From contig OY782877.1 of NCBI GenBank assembly GCA_963678445.1, forward strand, positions 186,001 through 250,000: a stretch of 64,000 bases of DNA. The letters run 5' to 3'. This stretch comes from G963678445 sp963678445 (lineage in GTDB: Bacteria > Hydrogenedentota > Hydrogenedentia > Hydrogenedentales > G963678445). Shown here one piece after another: positions 43,919-53,444 of this stretch (the stretch's first letter is position 1; each line of letters starts with the position of its first letter). Position numbers and translations under genes: made by a program. The notes beneath the pieces are model-generated. The model searched no databases. It was not told where the DNA came from and saw only the letters and a list, made by a program, of their open reading frames with translations.

Positions 43919-45352
43919 CTAGCCAGCGCTGTCCTTACGCGTTTTTAGGCGGCACCACCACCACATCAGGGTGGTCAGTAGCGCGGAAATGGTAAACACC
44001 GATTGCACAAAGACACGTCCACCAAGCGCGTCCCATTCATAGGCCCACAAACCGCCTTTGGCGGCCACGGCATCGGCCATGGGGAACAGCAGCGTTTTGT
44101 CGAACAGCGACATCATAAAAGAGATCGCCACGCCCATCCAGGTCAAATATAAGAAGAGGTTCGCAGCAGCAGTTGCCGTGCGACGGCGCAGCAGGAATAC
44201 GCCCAGTGTAATAGCGACAATCGCAATAAAAAGTACTACGCCGAGTATTGGCATGGGAATCGTCCAGGCGTTTCTCTCGCTCAAGTTCTCAAGCAGGTCG
44301 AGGGCGGAATAGGCCAAGGTAAAAGAAATGGTTAGCTGCCAGGCCACACGCAGGGAATATAGTCCCATAATTAGAATCACTGTAGCGGACGTAACGTATC
44401 CATACAGTATATGGGTGCCCAGGCGAAATAAAACCGCTCCTCCTCCTACTTGTTCGCGTGCCTGTTCGAACAAGGGATCGCATAATAGCGGTATTGCAGC
44501 ACAGGTCATTAAGAATACCCCGATAACAACAAGCAATTCTAACCAGGGTTGCTCGGACTTTCCTGCCTTCAACCAACCTGTTTCCTGAGGTTGGGGCAAA
44601 TGCGCAGCGCAGACATAGCCCGCTAACCCAAGACTGGCCCCAAAGAAAAAGCCAAAGGTGTACTCCATCACCTTCCACCATCCGATACGATACGCTGCCA
44701 GCGGCGACAGCGGTCCCAGCCAATAGAGCACACCGCCGCCGCCAAAACCAATCGCACCGCCGAGCAATCCAAAAAGCGCAAAGCGTAATGGAATGCAGGG
44801 ATGGCCAGTCTCTGTTTTCACGAGTAAAAATACAAGCATCGCCAAGGCAGCCGTTAAAATACCAAACCAGCATTCGAAACGGGGCTTCTCAGGATCAGAG
44901 AAATACACCCACATCGTCTCGTCCATCACCCGGGAACCCAGATAGTACGCCACCACCATGATCAGCAATGCCCATAGAACCGTTTTTCGTCCATACACTT
45001 CATGGCAGAATCCCAGCCCCAACATCGCACCGCCTAAAAGCCCCCACATCCCCCCTTTTAGCGTCAACCCTAACAGACCCCAGACACGTGTGTCCGTTTC
45101 ACGAAGCAGCCCAATGGTCTGGCCATAGGTCATCTCTCCACCGTAACCGATCCCTACTGCGGCGAATAACGTAACAATCGCGGTGAAGGGTGCCGGACAA
45201 CGAAACATCAGGCATAAACACAACGCTACCTGTGCTCCGGGCAACATTGCTGCAATGGGGCCCCCCCCAATATAGCCACGCAATCCCCAACCCAATAGCA
45301 TGGCCACCCCGGGGAATAAGATAAAAAATAAAATCGAATGCTGCCGCTTCAT
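43919..45352 (-). CDS. Polytopic membrane protein of unknown function
   Basis: 477 residues with about 12 transmembrane segments, beginning with a signal-anchor-like helix (FFILFPGVAMLLGWGLRG). Glycine-rich helices recur: GLTLKGGMWGLLGGAMLG and FALFGLLGGAIGFGGGGV. No transporter or enzyme signature is recognisable. The ATG has AGGAGG five bases upstream. It stands alone between two plus-strand genes. Confidence 0.72.
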   Translation of the reverse strand: MKRQHSILFFILFPGVAMLLGWGLRGYIGGGPIAAMLPGAQVALCLCLMFRCPAPFTAIVTLFAAVGIGYGGEMTYGQTIGLLRETDTRVWGLLGLTLKGGMWGLLGGAMLGLGFCHEVYGRKTVLWALLIMVVAYYLGSRVMDETMWVYFSDPEKPRFECWFGILTAALAMLVFLLVKTETGHPCIPLRFALFGLLGGAIGFGGGGVLYWLGPLSPLAAYRIGWWKVMEYTFGFFFGASLGLAGYVCAAHLPQPQETGWLKAGKSEQPWLELLVVIGVFLMTCAAIPLLCDPLFEQAREQVGGGAVLFRLGTHILYGYVTSATVILIMGLYSLRVAWQLTISFTLAYSALDLLENLSERNAWTIPMPILGVVLFIAIVAITLGVFLLRRRTATAAANLFLYLTWMGVAISFMMSLFDKTLLFPMADAVAAKGGLWAYEWDALGGRVFVQSVFTISALLTTLMWWWCRLKTRKDSAG

Positions 45353-45678
45353 AATTCCTCCTATGTGTTGCGCAAGTAGCCTGCCAGATTCTATAGGATA
45401 GCGTCAACCTATTCCTTCCCACCCTTGTCAAAAAACCGGCACCCCCAGCAAATAATACCTTTTATACTCCGTAAACCCTTGACTTTCCGCCTCCCTTCGT
45501 GTATCAAGAGTAATGGGAAAAAATACTGTTACTATGTTTCATGACGCAAATAAATATGCAACACGGCCTAGACTCACCCTGTTCCTGAATCTAGTAAGCT
45601 TTGATGCTATGCAGAATAATTCGCTTGCATCACGAAATATATCCAAAATCTTTAGTACCGCTCGAAGAAAGATAGTAT
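45353..45678. other. Intergenic region, nothing recognisable
   Basis: About 326 bases between divergent genes; it must hold two promoters, but I see no clear boxes, hairpin or repeat. A plus-strand open frame (45513-45701) shows no protein features. Confidence 0.4.
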
Positions 45679-48390
45679 ATGAAAGAAATTGTACGTTCTG
45701 AACAAAAAAAGAACCGGAAGACGGTTTTCCACATGTTGCTAATGGGGGTGAGCGCACTTGTGCTGGTTGTGGTGGGAAGTGGATGCCCCCCTACGGATAC
45801 GCCCGAATCCATTACGGTGAAGGGAATTGTGCTTATCCCTGAACCGTTGGTCGGTGCTACAGTACAAGGGTGGATGCGAGGCACGCCGTTATATTCAGAT
45901 GCGTATCCGGAAAGCGATGAAACTGGAGTGTGGGATGCTTTAGTACTCCCCCCCCTGCATGAAAGCTTCCGGATCGAAACTTCCGGTGGTTCCTCCCTTC
46001 CTCAAGGCCCCTTTGAGGGTACGCTCTCGGCGTATGTCCCGTACAAAGACATCAGTGTCGAAGGGGCGGACGAGCAATCTGTATTTGATAACATCGTTAT
46101 CAGCATCCCCTCCACACTCGTCGAACGGTATATGCGGCGCACGGGCAAAGACTATTCTTCTGCCATTGAGGATGTCTCCACTTACTTGGAGATTCCGGAA
46201 GAATATGACGTCCTTGATCCGTACCTGCCAATATACATATTCGCTGGCTCGGAATTTCTCTTGCGCGCTGAAAACTATGGTGGTTTTGAAGACTTCATGG
46301 CGTCGATTATTCCGGAAATCGGCACAGGGGCCACCCAGCCGATGACACCTGGCAATGCCGATGGCGATCATTTCGGCATTATCAGATACTCCTTTGGCAC
46401 CTGGTGCGCCTACAACATGGTCTGCGCTGCCGGCGGTCAACTCGCAGGTTTTGCCTTGGGTAAAATCTGGGCGGCGGCATTACCCGCGCTGGGGTTTGAA
46501 ACCTACGAACAGGAGGTACGTAGGAATCTGAAAGAAATTAATAACGAACTCCGACAGCTTAACACCAAAATGGATTCGCTTTCGTTGCAAGTAAAAAATG
46601 TGATGCGCCAACTCAAAATCACCGGCGACCAACTCATCGACCAGTCGCTACGCCTGCATATAAGCAATTCACTGACCTTGCTCAACGAAAAATATGAAGA
46701 CATGATCGCCTTGTTCCCCGATGAAGGCGAGGAAATCAACGCGCAGAAAGTGCATGATTTTGTAGACGAAATCAAACGACTCCATGATATCGACCTGGCC
46801 ATCGCCTATATAAGCCAGGCGGTCGCAGGAGATAGTCTGCTGCAAACCGGCAGCCTGGATGCACTTACCAATTTGTTGATTTACGAAATTGAGGATGCAG
46901 ACGATAAGGGTGAAGCCCTTGCAAGAAACTACATGCGCCTGGAAAATTATTTCGGTGATCTGCTTGCTGCCGAAATGAAAGGCGTGTTGTTGATGGCCAA
47001 CCTTATCAATTATGATAATTTCAACAACGATGCTAAAACCTACTGGGACAGCCCGGAAGAATACGTGGAGCGCAAAATCAAACCACGACTGGCCGAACAG
47101 GTGAGCACGTTCATGACTTGTGTGGAACGTTTGGTGGTGGCAAGCGCCAATGTACGCACCATTATCTGCGGTGATTACGCCATGTTCCCCGAAGAAGTAA
47201 ATGATGTATTTCGGCGCGCCGATGCATTGGCGCATCAAATATCGCCCACCACCTATCCCGCCGGTTTTTTCCTGCATCTGGTAGGCGATGAACTAATTTT
47301 CCCTGAGATTACAACCCCGCTGAATGCCCCTGAACTGGGACAAGCCAACCGAATTGCTATAAAAGGACAAACTACGCGTTCCTATTCTGCTCTGCTACCG
47401 CATGACTATGCGGATACCGCCCAGGGATACTTGGGCTGGAGACGACAAAACACGACGAAATGGGAGTTTAAACTGGTGGACACCATCAAGGTTTCCACGC
47501 TGCATTTTCCCTATTATACGCCGCGTAGCGATGATGAGGATTATGTATCAACCTATGGCTTTAAGTACGGTCTCGTCACCGATGTGAAATGCGCCCCTAT
47601 TTCTCCCGATCAGGGTATTGATGGGCTCGACTTGAATACGGGGCAAAGCGAATTTTTCGGTACCGGCACTGTCATGGTGCGTGATGTGCCTGCCTTCTGC
47701 CAAACAACACACCATCCCTCTGAGACAACGGTGGAAGACATTGGCGGCTATGCCTGGCCCATTTATATTCCCGAAGCGATTAACAATTGGCGGGCATACA
47801 CCGTCAGCGAATACGCCACCAGCCAGACAGAAGATTGGGATACGAAAAGCACCCTGGCTAATGCAGGCGCTATGCTCATTAATAAATTCCACAAACGCAC
47901 GGGCTATAAATGGTTTGGAAGCCAAACCATGGAACGCAATGCTGCTATCCAGTTCATGATGGGTAATATGACTAATATGCCGCAACCACTAGAGTTTAAA
48001 TATGCCGCCCGAATGAGCGCTTATACTGATTACGACTTTAATAAGCGCATATGCGACTTCAACGAAGCTATCAAAAATAAAAAACTGTTTGTTGAGGCAG
48101 AGATGCGTCTATGGGCCGGCACAAAGAAAATTGCCGACCACCGCGTTGCTAACTATAGCAAGGGAAGATTAGGAGCTATCTCCGTCCTGGAGGACCGCAA
48201 AGAGGGGGTAATGGGAAAACAACCCGCCGATGCTGTATCCTTCCAATGGGATGCAAAAGCCCAAGGCGCTGTGAAGTTCTACTGTTGGAACAAAATAGAC
48301 GCGGACAGCATCCCCTCATCGACCAGCGACAAAGGGAGTGTCTGGCGCGCCAAGCATCAGCTGAAATATCTGGAGATTCTGCCGGAATAA
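45679..48390 (+). CDS. Very large lipoprotein with a toxin-like helical segment
   Basis: 903 residues. A basic N-terminus and hydrophobic stretch end in VVVGSGC, a lipobox-like site with Cys36. Residues 45-230 are beta-rich. Around 244-275 lies a long glycine/alanine hydrophobic segment (GGQLAGFALGKIWAAALPAL), followed by a coiled coil (NLKEINNELRQLNTKMDSLS, to about 320) and long helices. This resembles helical pore-forming toxin layouts, but I can name no family. The C-terminal 350 residues are again beta-rich. The function is unknown; a surface or secreted effector is speculation. The start has only a weak AAGAAAG. A terminator follows. Confidence 0.68.
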   Translation: MKEIVRSEQKKNRKTVFHMLLMGVSALVLVVVGSGCPPTDTPESITVKGIVLIPEPLVGATVQGWMRGTPLYSDAYPESDETGVWDALVLPPLHESFRIETSGGSSLPQGPFEGTLSAYVPYKDISVEGADEQSVFDNIVISIPSTLVERYMRRTGKDYSSAIEDVSTYLEIPEEYDVLDPYLPIYIFAGSEFLLRAENYGGFEDFMASIIPEIGTGATQPMTPGNADGDHFGIIRYSFGTWCAYNMVCAAGGQLAGFALGKIWAAALPALGFETYEQEVRRNLKEINNELRQLNTKMDSLSLQVKNVMRQLKITGDQLIDQSLRLHISNSLTLLNEKYEDMIALFPDEGEEINAQKVHDFVDEIKRLHDIDLAIAYISQAVAGDSLLQTGSLDALTNLLIYEIEDADDKGEALARNYMRLENYFGDLLAAEMKGVLLMANLINYDNFNNDAKTYWDSPEEYVERKIKPRLAEQVSTFMTCVERLVVASANVRTIICGDYAMFPEEVNDVFRRADALAHQISPTTYPAGFFLHLVGDELIFPEITTPLNAPELGQANRIAIKGQTTRSYSALLPHDYADTAQGYLGWRRQNTTKWEFKLVDTIKVSTLHFPYYTPRSDDEDYVSTYGFKYGLVTDVKCAPISPDQGIDGLDLNTGQSEFFGTGTVMVRDVPAFCQTTHHPSETTVEDIGGYAWPIYIPEAINNWRAYTVSEYATSQTEDWDTKSTLANAGAMLINKFHKRTGYKWFGSQTMERNAAIQFMMGNMTNMPQPLEFKYAARMSAYTDYDFNKRICDFNEAIKNKKLFVEAEMRLWAGTKKIADHRVANYSKGRLGAISVLEDRKEGVMGKQPADAVSFQWDAKAQGAVKFYCWNKIDADSIPSSTSDKGSVWRAKHQLKYLEILPE

Positions 48391-48445
48391 CACAAAACAG
48401 CCGCTAAACCCAGATATCTGTCCGTCCTCACAGGCAGTATGGAAT

Positions 48446-48485
48446 TTAAAACCGCAGTAAAACTCTGTTTTATTGCGGTTTTAAA
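48446..48485 (+). terminator. Intrinsic terminator of the 903-residue lipoprotein gene
   Basis: TTAAAACCGCAGTAAAAC and GTTTTATTGCGGTTTTAA form a long stem with one mismatch and a 3-base loop, ending in GGTTTTAAAT. It lies 55 bases after the stop codon. Confidence 0.78.
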
Positions 48486-48522
48486 TCCTACATCAATATA
48501 ATAGCATTCTGAAAGGAGCCCT

Positions 48523-48561
48523 ATGGGAAACATTGGGCTAGTTTTGGGATTAGTAGAATAA
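48523..48561 (+). CDS. Possible 12-codon leader peptide
   Basis: ATG GGA AAC...GAA TAA encodes MGNIGLVLGLVE and is preceded by a strong GAAAGGAG at 48511-48518, five bases away. It ends 31 bases before the diiron oxidase gene. It could be a leader peptide or a chance frame; no run of a regulatory amino acid is obvious apart from Leu, Gly and Val. Confidence 0.3.
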   Translation: MGNIGLVLGLVE

Positions 48562-48592
48562 CAAATCCGGAACCGGAAAGGAACAAAACGCC

Positions 48593-49291
48593 ATGACGGA
48601 AAAGTACGAATACACGATGGGAAAAGACTTGGATCTAAAGGCGGAACAGGAACGTACGTTGCAAACCCCGGTGATGAAAGCCAATATCATTCTCCGGATA
48701 ATGTATATCAGCATGGATCTGATCTATGGGTCAAAACGCACGCTACCCAAATTCAAGGTAATCGAGCTTTTGGCGCGCTATCCCTACTGGGCGTGGGAAA
48801 ATGGCTCGTATCATCGAATCAGCCGACGCTATACCAAACAGGAACAGGCCGATAAAAACGCTTCGGAGCGAGATCTTCGACATATCGAGATGGGACGGGA
48901 ATCGCAGGATAATGAACAGTGGCATCTGATGCTCATTGAAGATATCATGCGGCAAAAAGGCATCGATCAGGGGTGGGTGATGGGAACTCTTTTGCCTCGT
49001 ATCATGGTGTTTAAATACCTGCTGCTGACACGCATCCTGTATCGTTTGAAACCGGAATGGTCGTTCGCCATGAACGCAAAGTTTGAATCGCACGCGGAAC
49101 ATGAGTATATGTATTTGGTGCAGGAACATCCGGAATGGGAAGAGGAACCGGTAGATACGCCTTACTTTGAATACTACCCACGACAGAAAACCATGGCGGA
49201 TTTATTTCGGCGTATTGGCTTGGATGAACGGGATCATATGAATGCCTCGAAAGAGGAATACGAACGCATCACTGGAAAAACACCTGCATAA
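48593..49291 (+). CDS. Alternative oxidase / plastid terminal oxidase-like diiron protein
   Basis: 232 residues matching the AOX/PTOX superfamily of membrane-bound quinol oxidases that reduce oxygen to water without pumping protons. All four helix motifs with diiron ligands are visible: VIELLARYPYW (Glu58; PTOX has VLETIARVPYF), DNEQWHLM (Glu108, His111), KFESHAEHEY (Glu165, as in VESHAYETY) and GLDERDHMN (Glu212, His215). A hydrophobic stretch around 128-150 would dip into the membrane. AAAGGAAC precedes the ATG. GH127 follows after 45 bases. A quinone-directed role fits; another diiron activity cannot be excluded. Confidence 0.83.
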   Translation: MTEKYEYTMGKDLDLKAEQERTLQTPVMKANIILRIMYISMDLIYGSKRTLPKFKVIELLARYPYWAWENGSYHRISRRYTKQEQADKNASERDLRHIEMGRESQDNEQWHLMLIEDIMRQKGIDQGWVMGTLLPRIMVFKYLLLTRILYRLKPEWSFAMNAKFESHAEHEYMYLVQEHPEWEEEPVDTPYFEYYPRQKTMADLFRRIGLDERDHMNASKEEYERITGKTPA

Positions 49292-49336
49292 AAGGGGCCA
49301 AAGCCTACCGCATAACCATAAAGGAACCATACAGGA

Positions 49337-51772
49337 ATGTTGGAAAAAGTAGTTTTGCTGAGCAGTTTGGCAGTCCTCATTGCAGGAATGTTTTCTCCAG
49401 CTGCCCATGCCGTCAATAAAGAGTATCCCATCCATCCTATTGCGTTTACCCAAGTGCATTTTGGCGATCTCTTCTGGACACCGCGTCTTGAGACCAACCG
49501 CATGGTCACGTTGCCTTACGATTTTAAAAAATGTGAGGAAACAGGACGTATCAATAACTTCGCTATTGCAGGCGGACTGATGGAAGGCTCGTTCGAAGGC
49601 ATCCGTTTCAATGATTCGGATGTATTCAAAATCGTAGAAGGCGCCGCTTATTGCCTTTCGCTTAAACCTGATCCGGAACTGGACGCCTATCTGGATGATC
49701 TCATTGCCAAGTTTGCCGCTGCTCAGGAAGACGACGGCTACCTCTACACTATCCGCACCATATACGGCGACAACATGCCGCCTCGTGAAGCGCAGGAGCG
49801 TTGGGGTGACTTGCAGGACGGCCACGAATTATACAATGTGGGCCACATGTACGAAGCCGCTGTTGCACATTATCAGGCCACCGGAAAACGAAACTTCCTG
49901 GATGTCGCCCTGAAAAACGCGGACTTGATCTACGACGTCTTTGGTCCCAAAAAACGCATCGCCGCACCGGGCCATGAAGAAATCGAAATCGGCCTGACCA
50001 AACTCTACCGAATCAGCGGAAAAGAAAAATACCTGACACTCGCCAAACGCTTCATTGACGCACGGGGTGACAAAGAACACAGGACGTTATATGGAGACCG
50101 CTATCAGGATCATCTACCCGTACTGCAGCAGAAAGAAGCGGTCGGCCACGCCGTACGCGCAGGCTATCTCTATTCGGGCATGGCCGATGTCGCTGCACTG
50201 ACCGGCAACGAAGACTACATCCAGGCCATCACCACCATCTGGAAAGACGCCGTATACAAAAAACTCTACCTCACGGGCGGCATCGGCGCAATACACCACC
50301 ATGAACGGTTTGGGGAAGCCTATGAGTTGCCCAACGCCACCGCCTATAATGAAACCTGCGCAGCTATCGCCAATGCTATGTGGAACCACCGCCTGTTCCT
50401 GCTCTCAGGCGAAGCCAAGTATCTCGATGTGCTGGAACGTGTACTCTACAATGGATTTCTCTCTGGCGTCTCCTTCGGTGGCGATACCTTTTTCTACCCC
50501 AACCCCCTCTCGTCTGATGGAAAATACGCCTTTAACCACGGCTCAACAGAACGTAAACCCTGGTTCAACTGCTCATGTTGCCCCTCCAACGTTGTCCGTT
50601 TTATGCCCTCCCTACCCGGCTATGTCTACGGACAAAAAGACGATACTATTTATGTAAACCTTTTCATCGCCGGCAAAGCAGACCTTAGTCTGAACGATGT
50701 TCCGGTGCAGATACAACAACAGACGCGCTATCCCTGGGATGGCGATATTACGATTCGTGTATCGCCAAAACAGGAACAGGAATTCACCCTGAATGTACGC
50801 GTACCCGGTTGGGTACTGGGCAAACCCTTGCCAAGCGACTTGTATACGTACCTGGATGACACGCCCGGCACGGTCCGGTTCACATGCAATGGTGAAGTCA
50901 TCACACCTGAAATCGAAAACGGCTTTGCCTGTATCCAACGTACCTGGAAGGCAGGCGATACCGTACAATGCACCTTCCCCATGCCTATTCGCCGTGTCGT
51001 GTGTAAGGAAAACGTCGCTGCAAACAGGGGCCGGATAGCTCTTGAACGCGGTCCCATCGTCTACTGTGCCGAATGGCCCGACAACCAAGGCCATGTCGCC
51101 AATCTGGTCCTCCCGGACACCGCCAAACTCACTACTCAATGGCGCAAAGACCTACTCCATGGCGTCATTACAATAGAAGGAACGGCTTTGGCATTGCACC
51201 GTGAAAAAGCAGATGAAGAGCTGCTCACCCAAGAACAACCTTTCCTTGCTATTCCCTATTACGCATGGGCTCATCGTGGCGCTGGTGAAATGGCTGTCTG
51301 GCTGGCTCGGGAAACCGGTGTAGCGACACCCCTGCTCCCCCCTACACTCGCTTCACGAAGCACCATCACCACATCGCACACCGGGTATAACGATGTTACT
51401 TCCGCCCTCAACGATCAGCTCGAACCCGCCTCCTCCAACGATCAGAGCATTCCCCGTTTCACCTGGTGGAACCACAAAGGTTCTATCGAATGGGTGCAAT
51501 ACACCTTTCCCGAATCCGTCTCGGTAAGCGAAGTCTCCGTGTACTGGTTCGATGACGCTCCTCATGGAGAATGCCGTATTCCAAAAACCTGGCGTTTACG
51601 TTGGCGCGATGGCGAACGCTGGCGCACTGTCAAAACCAAAACACCGCGTGCTACCGACAAAGATCGGTGGATTACCCTTCCTTTTGATACCGTGCAAACC
51701 GATGCGTTACGTCTGGAGGCAAAATTACAAGATAGCTTCTCCGGCGGCATCCTGGAATGGAAAGTTAAATAA
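49337..51772 (+). CDS. GH127 beta-L-arabinofuranosidase with F5/8-type C-terminal domain
   Basis: 811 residues with a signal peptide ending near HAVNK. GH127 enzymes remove beta-L-arabinofuranosyl units with a zinc-bound cysteine nucleophile. The conserved site is present: GEAYELPN, YNETCAAIANAMWN (Glu339, Cys341) and NCSCCPSN (Cys412, 414, 415). GGLMEGSFEG and the all-alpha barrel are typical. The last 135 residues (VQYTFPESVSVSEVSVYWFD) look like a discoidin/F5-8 carbohydrate-binding domain, beyond the usual family length. It follows the oxidase gene closely and ends in a terminator. Confidence 0.93.
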   Translation: MLEKVVLLSSLAVLIAGMFSPAAHAVNKEYPIHPIAFTQVHFGDLFWTPRLETNRMVTLPYDFKKCEETGRINNFAIAGGLMEGSFEGIRFNDSDVFKIVEGAAYCLSLKPDPELDAYLDDLIAKFAAAQEDDGYLYTIRTIYGDNMPPREAQERWGDLQDGHELYNVGHMYEAAVAHYQATGKRNFLDVALKNADLIYDVFGPKKRIAAPGHEEIEIGLTKLYRISGKEKYLTLAKRFIDARGDKEHRTLYGDRYQDHLPVLQQKEAVGHAVRAGYLYSGMADVAALTGNEDYIQAITTIWKDAVYKKLYLTGGIGAIHHHERFGEAYELPNATAYNETCAAIANAMWNHRLFLLSGEAKYLDVLERVLYNGFLSGVSFGGDTFFYPNPLSSDGKYAFNHGSTERKPWFNCSCCPSNVVRFMPSLPGYVYGQKDDTIYVNLFIAGKADLSLNDVPVQIQQQTRYPWDGDITIRVSPKQEQEFTLNVRVPGWVLGKPLPSDLYTYLDDTPGTVRFTCNGEVITPEIENGFACIQRTWKAGDTVQCTFPMPIRRVVCKENVAANRGRIALERGPIVYCAEWPDNQGHVANLVLPDTAKLTTQWRKDLLHGVITIEGTALALHREKADEELLTQEQPFLAIPYYAWAHRGAGEMAVWLARETGVATPLLPPTLASRSTITTSHTGYNDVTSALNDQLEPASSNDQSIPRFTWWNHKGSIEWVQYTFPESVSVSEVSVYWFDDAPHGECRIPKTWRLRWRDGERWRTVKTKTPRATDKDRWITLPFDTVQTDALRLEAKLQDSFSGGILEWKVK

Positions 51773-51830
51773 GACAGCTTCGTCGGTCAAGATCCAAAAA
51801 GCAACGATAGAACTGCGAAGCCCGTTTTCA

Positions 51831-51877
51831 AAGTATAAGGGGCATGCTCATAGCGCTTGACTGTGCCCCTTACACTT
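51831..51877 (+). terminator. Intrinsic terminator of the GH127 gene
   Basis: AAGTATAAGGGGCA and TGCCCCTTACACTT pair over 14 positions (one G-U) around a 19-base loop and run into TTTTAAAGG, about 60 bases after the GH127 stop. Confidence 0.75.
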
Positions 51878-51968
51878 TTAAAGGAAAAAACTGGTTTAGA
51901 ATTCCAGTGAAGCATGTCGCGACGCAGCCCCCTCCCGCGAAAGGCATACGCCTCATATAGAAAGAATC

Positions 51969-53444
51969 CTAAATGCTTGATGTCGATAGAACGGTGTCTT
52001 TCAATTCACCCAATCGATGCGACAACAGCACGCGGTAAATCTCAGGATACCGCAACCGCTTGTACTCATCCGGCAGTACTTGAATTTGCGTTTGTGCGTA
52101 CTGGCGTATCTCATGTATATCGCGGGCCTCGGCGACCCGTTTCCCATCTTTATATACCGGTTGCAGTAGCGACTCTGCGGAGACCGCAGTATTCAAAGTA
52201 GCGCTTCGATGCGGCTGCGTACGCCGTCTCCCGCTAATGGTTCCATCAGAAGAATACGGCTCATCATCCATATACATAACATCGCCTAAAGGACGATGCT
52301 GCTCATCATAATAACGCAACAACTGCTTTCGTCCCGGATCGGTGGCCTTTTCGATATTCGAGGAAATCTTCATGCGTGGCCGCCACAACTCCTCTTCACG
52401 AACCGCCACTAGTTTATAAACACCGCTCAAGGCGGGTGAATCATACGCCGTAATCAGATGCGTACCCACCCCCCACATATTGATCTTTGCGCCTTGCCGT
52501 TTCAGATCCGCGATCAGGTCCTCGTCCAAATCGTTTGATGCAACAATAATCGGATCCTCAAAGCCTGCATCCTGAAACATGCGACAGGCTACTTTGCTCA
52601 ACTTCCCCAAATCGCCGGAGTCTAAACGAATAGCGGGGCGAACTTTTATACCCGCAGCATGCATCTCTTTGAATACCGTGATGGCGTTGGGTACCCCGCT
52701 GCGAACGGTATCATACGTATCCACAAGCAGCACGCACTTCTTCGGATAATGCTTTGCAAATGCGCGGAATGCATCCAACTCACTCTTAAAGCCCATAACC
52801 CAGCTATGAGCGTGTGTACCTGCAACGGGAATACCGTAGGCTTTTCCCGCCAGCACATTGGATGTCGATGTGCATCCACCAATATAAGCAGCGCGGGAAC
52901 CACTAAGTCCCCCATCAGGACCATGCGCACGCCTCAGACCGAATTCCAATACAGGTTCACCGTTGGCAGCCAGACAAATGCGTGCTGCTTTGGTTGCAAT
53001 AAGCGTCTGGTAATTGATCATATTAAGCAACGCGGTCTCTAGCAATTGCGTCTCGAAAATAGAGCCGTCTATCTGCACAATAGGCTCGTGAGGAAAAACC
53101 AATGAACCTTCGGGAATGGCATGCACTGTACAACGTGGCTGGAAATCCCGCAAATGTTCAAGAAAACGGGGCTCGAATACATCCAGCGAAGCGAGATAGG
53201 CAATGTCCTCTTCTTCAAAACGAAGATGAGTCAAATACTGCAAAAACATTTCCAGACCCGCAGTGATGGCAAAACCCGCATGTGGTGGTAAAGTACGAAA
53301 AAAATAGTTAAAACTCACCTGCTGCTCGTCACGTTCATCAAGCCAGTACCCCGCCATCATCGTTAACTCGTAAAAATCGGTTAACAAGGCCAGACCTTTG
53401 CGCTGAAACCACGCCTGTTGGGTGATGACGTTTTCTGCATTCAT
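51969..53444 (-). CDS. pncB: Nicotinate phosphoribosyltransferase
   Basis: Converts nicotinate and PRPP to nicotinate mononucleotide in NAD salvage. Signatures: LLTDFYELTMMAGY, FPHEPIVQIDG, EFGLRRAHGPDGG, SGSRAAYIGG, AGTHAHSWVMGF with the phosphorylatable histidine region, and RLDSGDLGKLS. The open frame starts at a TTG at 53465, but the ATG at 53442-53444 has AGGAG upstream and overlaps the pncA TGA (ATGA), giving 491 residues. Coupling to nicotinamidase makes the pathway complete to NaMN. Confidence 0.95.
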   Translation of the reverse strand: MNAENVITQQAWFQRKGLALLTDFYELTMMAGYWLDERDEQQVSFNYFFRTLPPHAGFAITAGLEMFLQYLTHLRFEEEDIAYLASLDVFEPRFLEHLRDFQPRCTVHAIPEGSLVFPHEPIVQIDGSIFETQLLETALLNMINYQTLIATKAARICLAANGEPVLEFGLRRAHGPDGGLSGSRAAYIGGCTSTSNVLAGKAYGIPVAGTHAHSWVMGFKSELDAFRAFAKHYPKKCVLLVDTYDTVRSGVPNAITVFKEMHAAGIKVRPAIRLDSGDLGKLSKVACRMFQDAGFEDPIIVASNDLDEDLIADLKRQGAKINMWGVGTHLITAYDSPALSGVYKLVAVREEELWRPRMKISSNIEKATDPGRKQLLRYYDEQHRPLGDVMYMDDEPYSSDGTISGRRRTQPHRSATLNTAVSAESLLQPVYKDGKRVAEARDIHEIRQYAQTQIQVLPDEYKRLRYPEIYRVLLSHRLGELKDTVLSTSSI

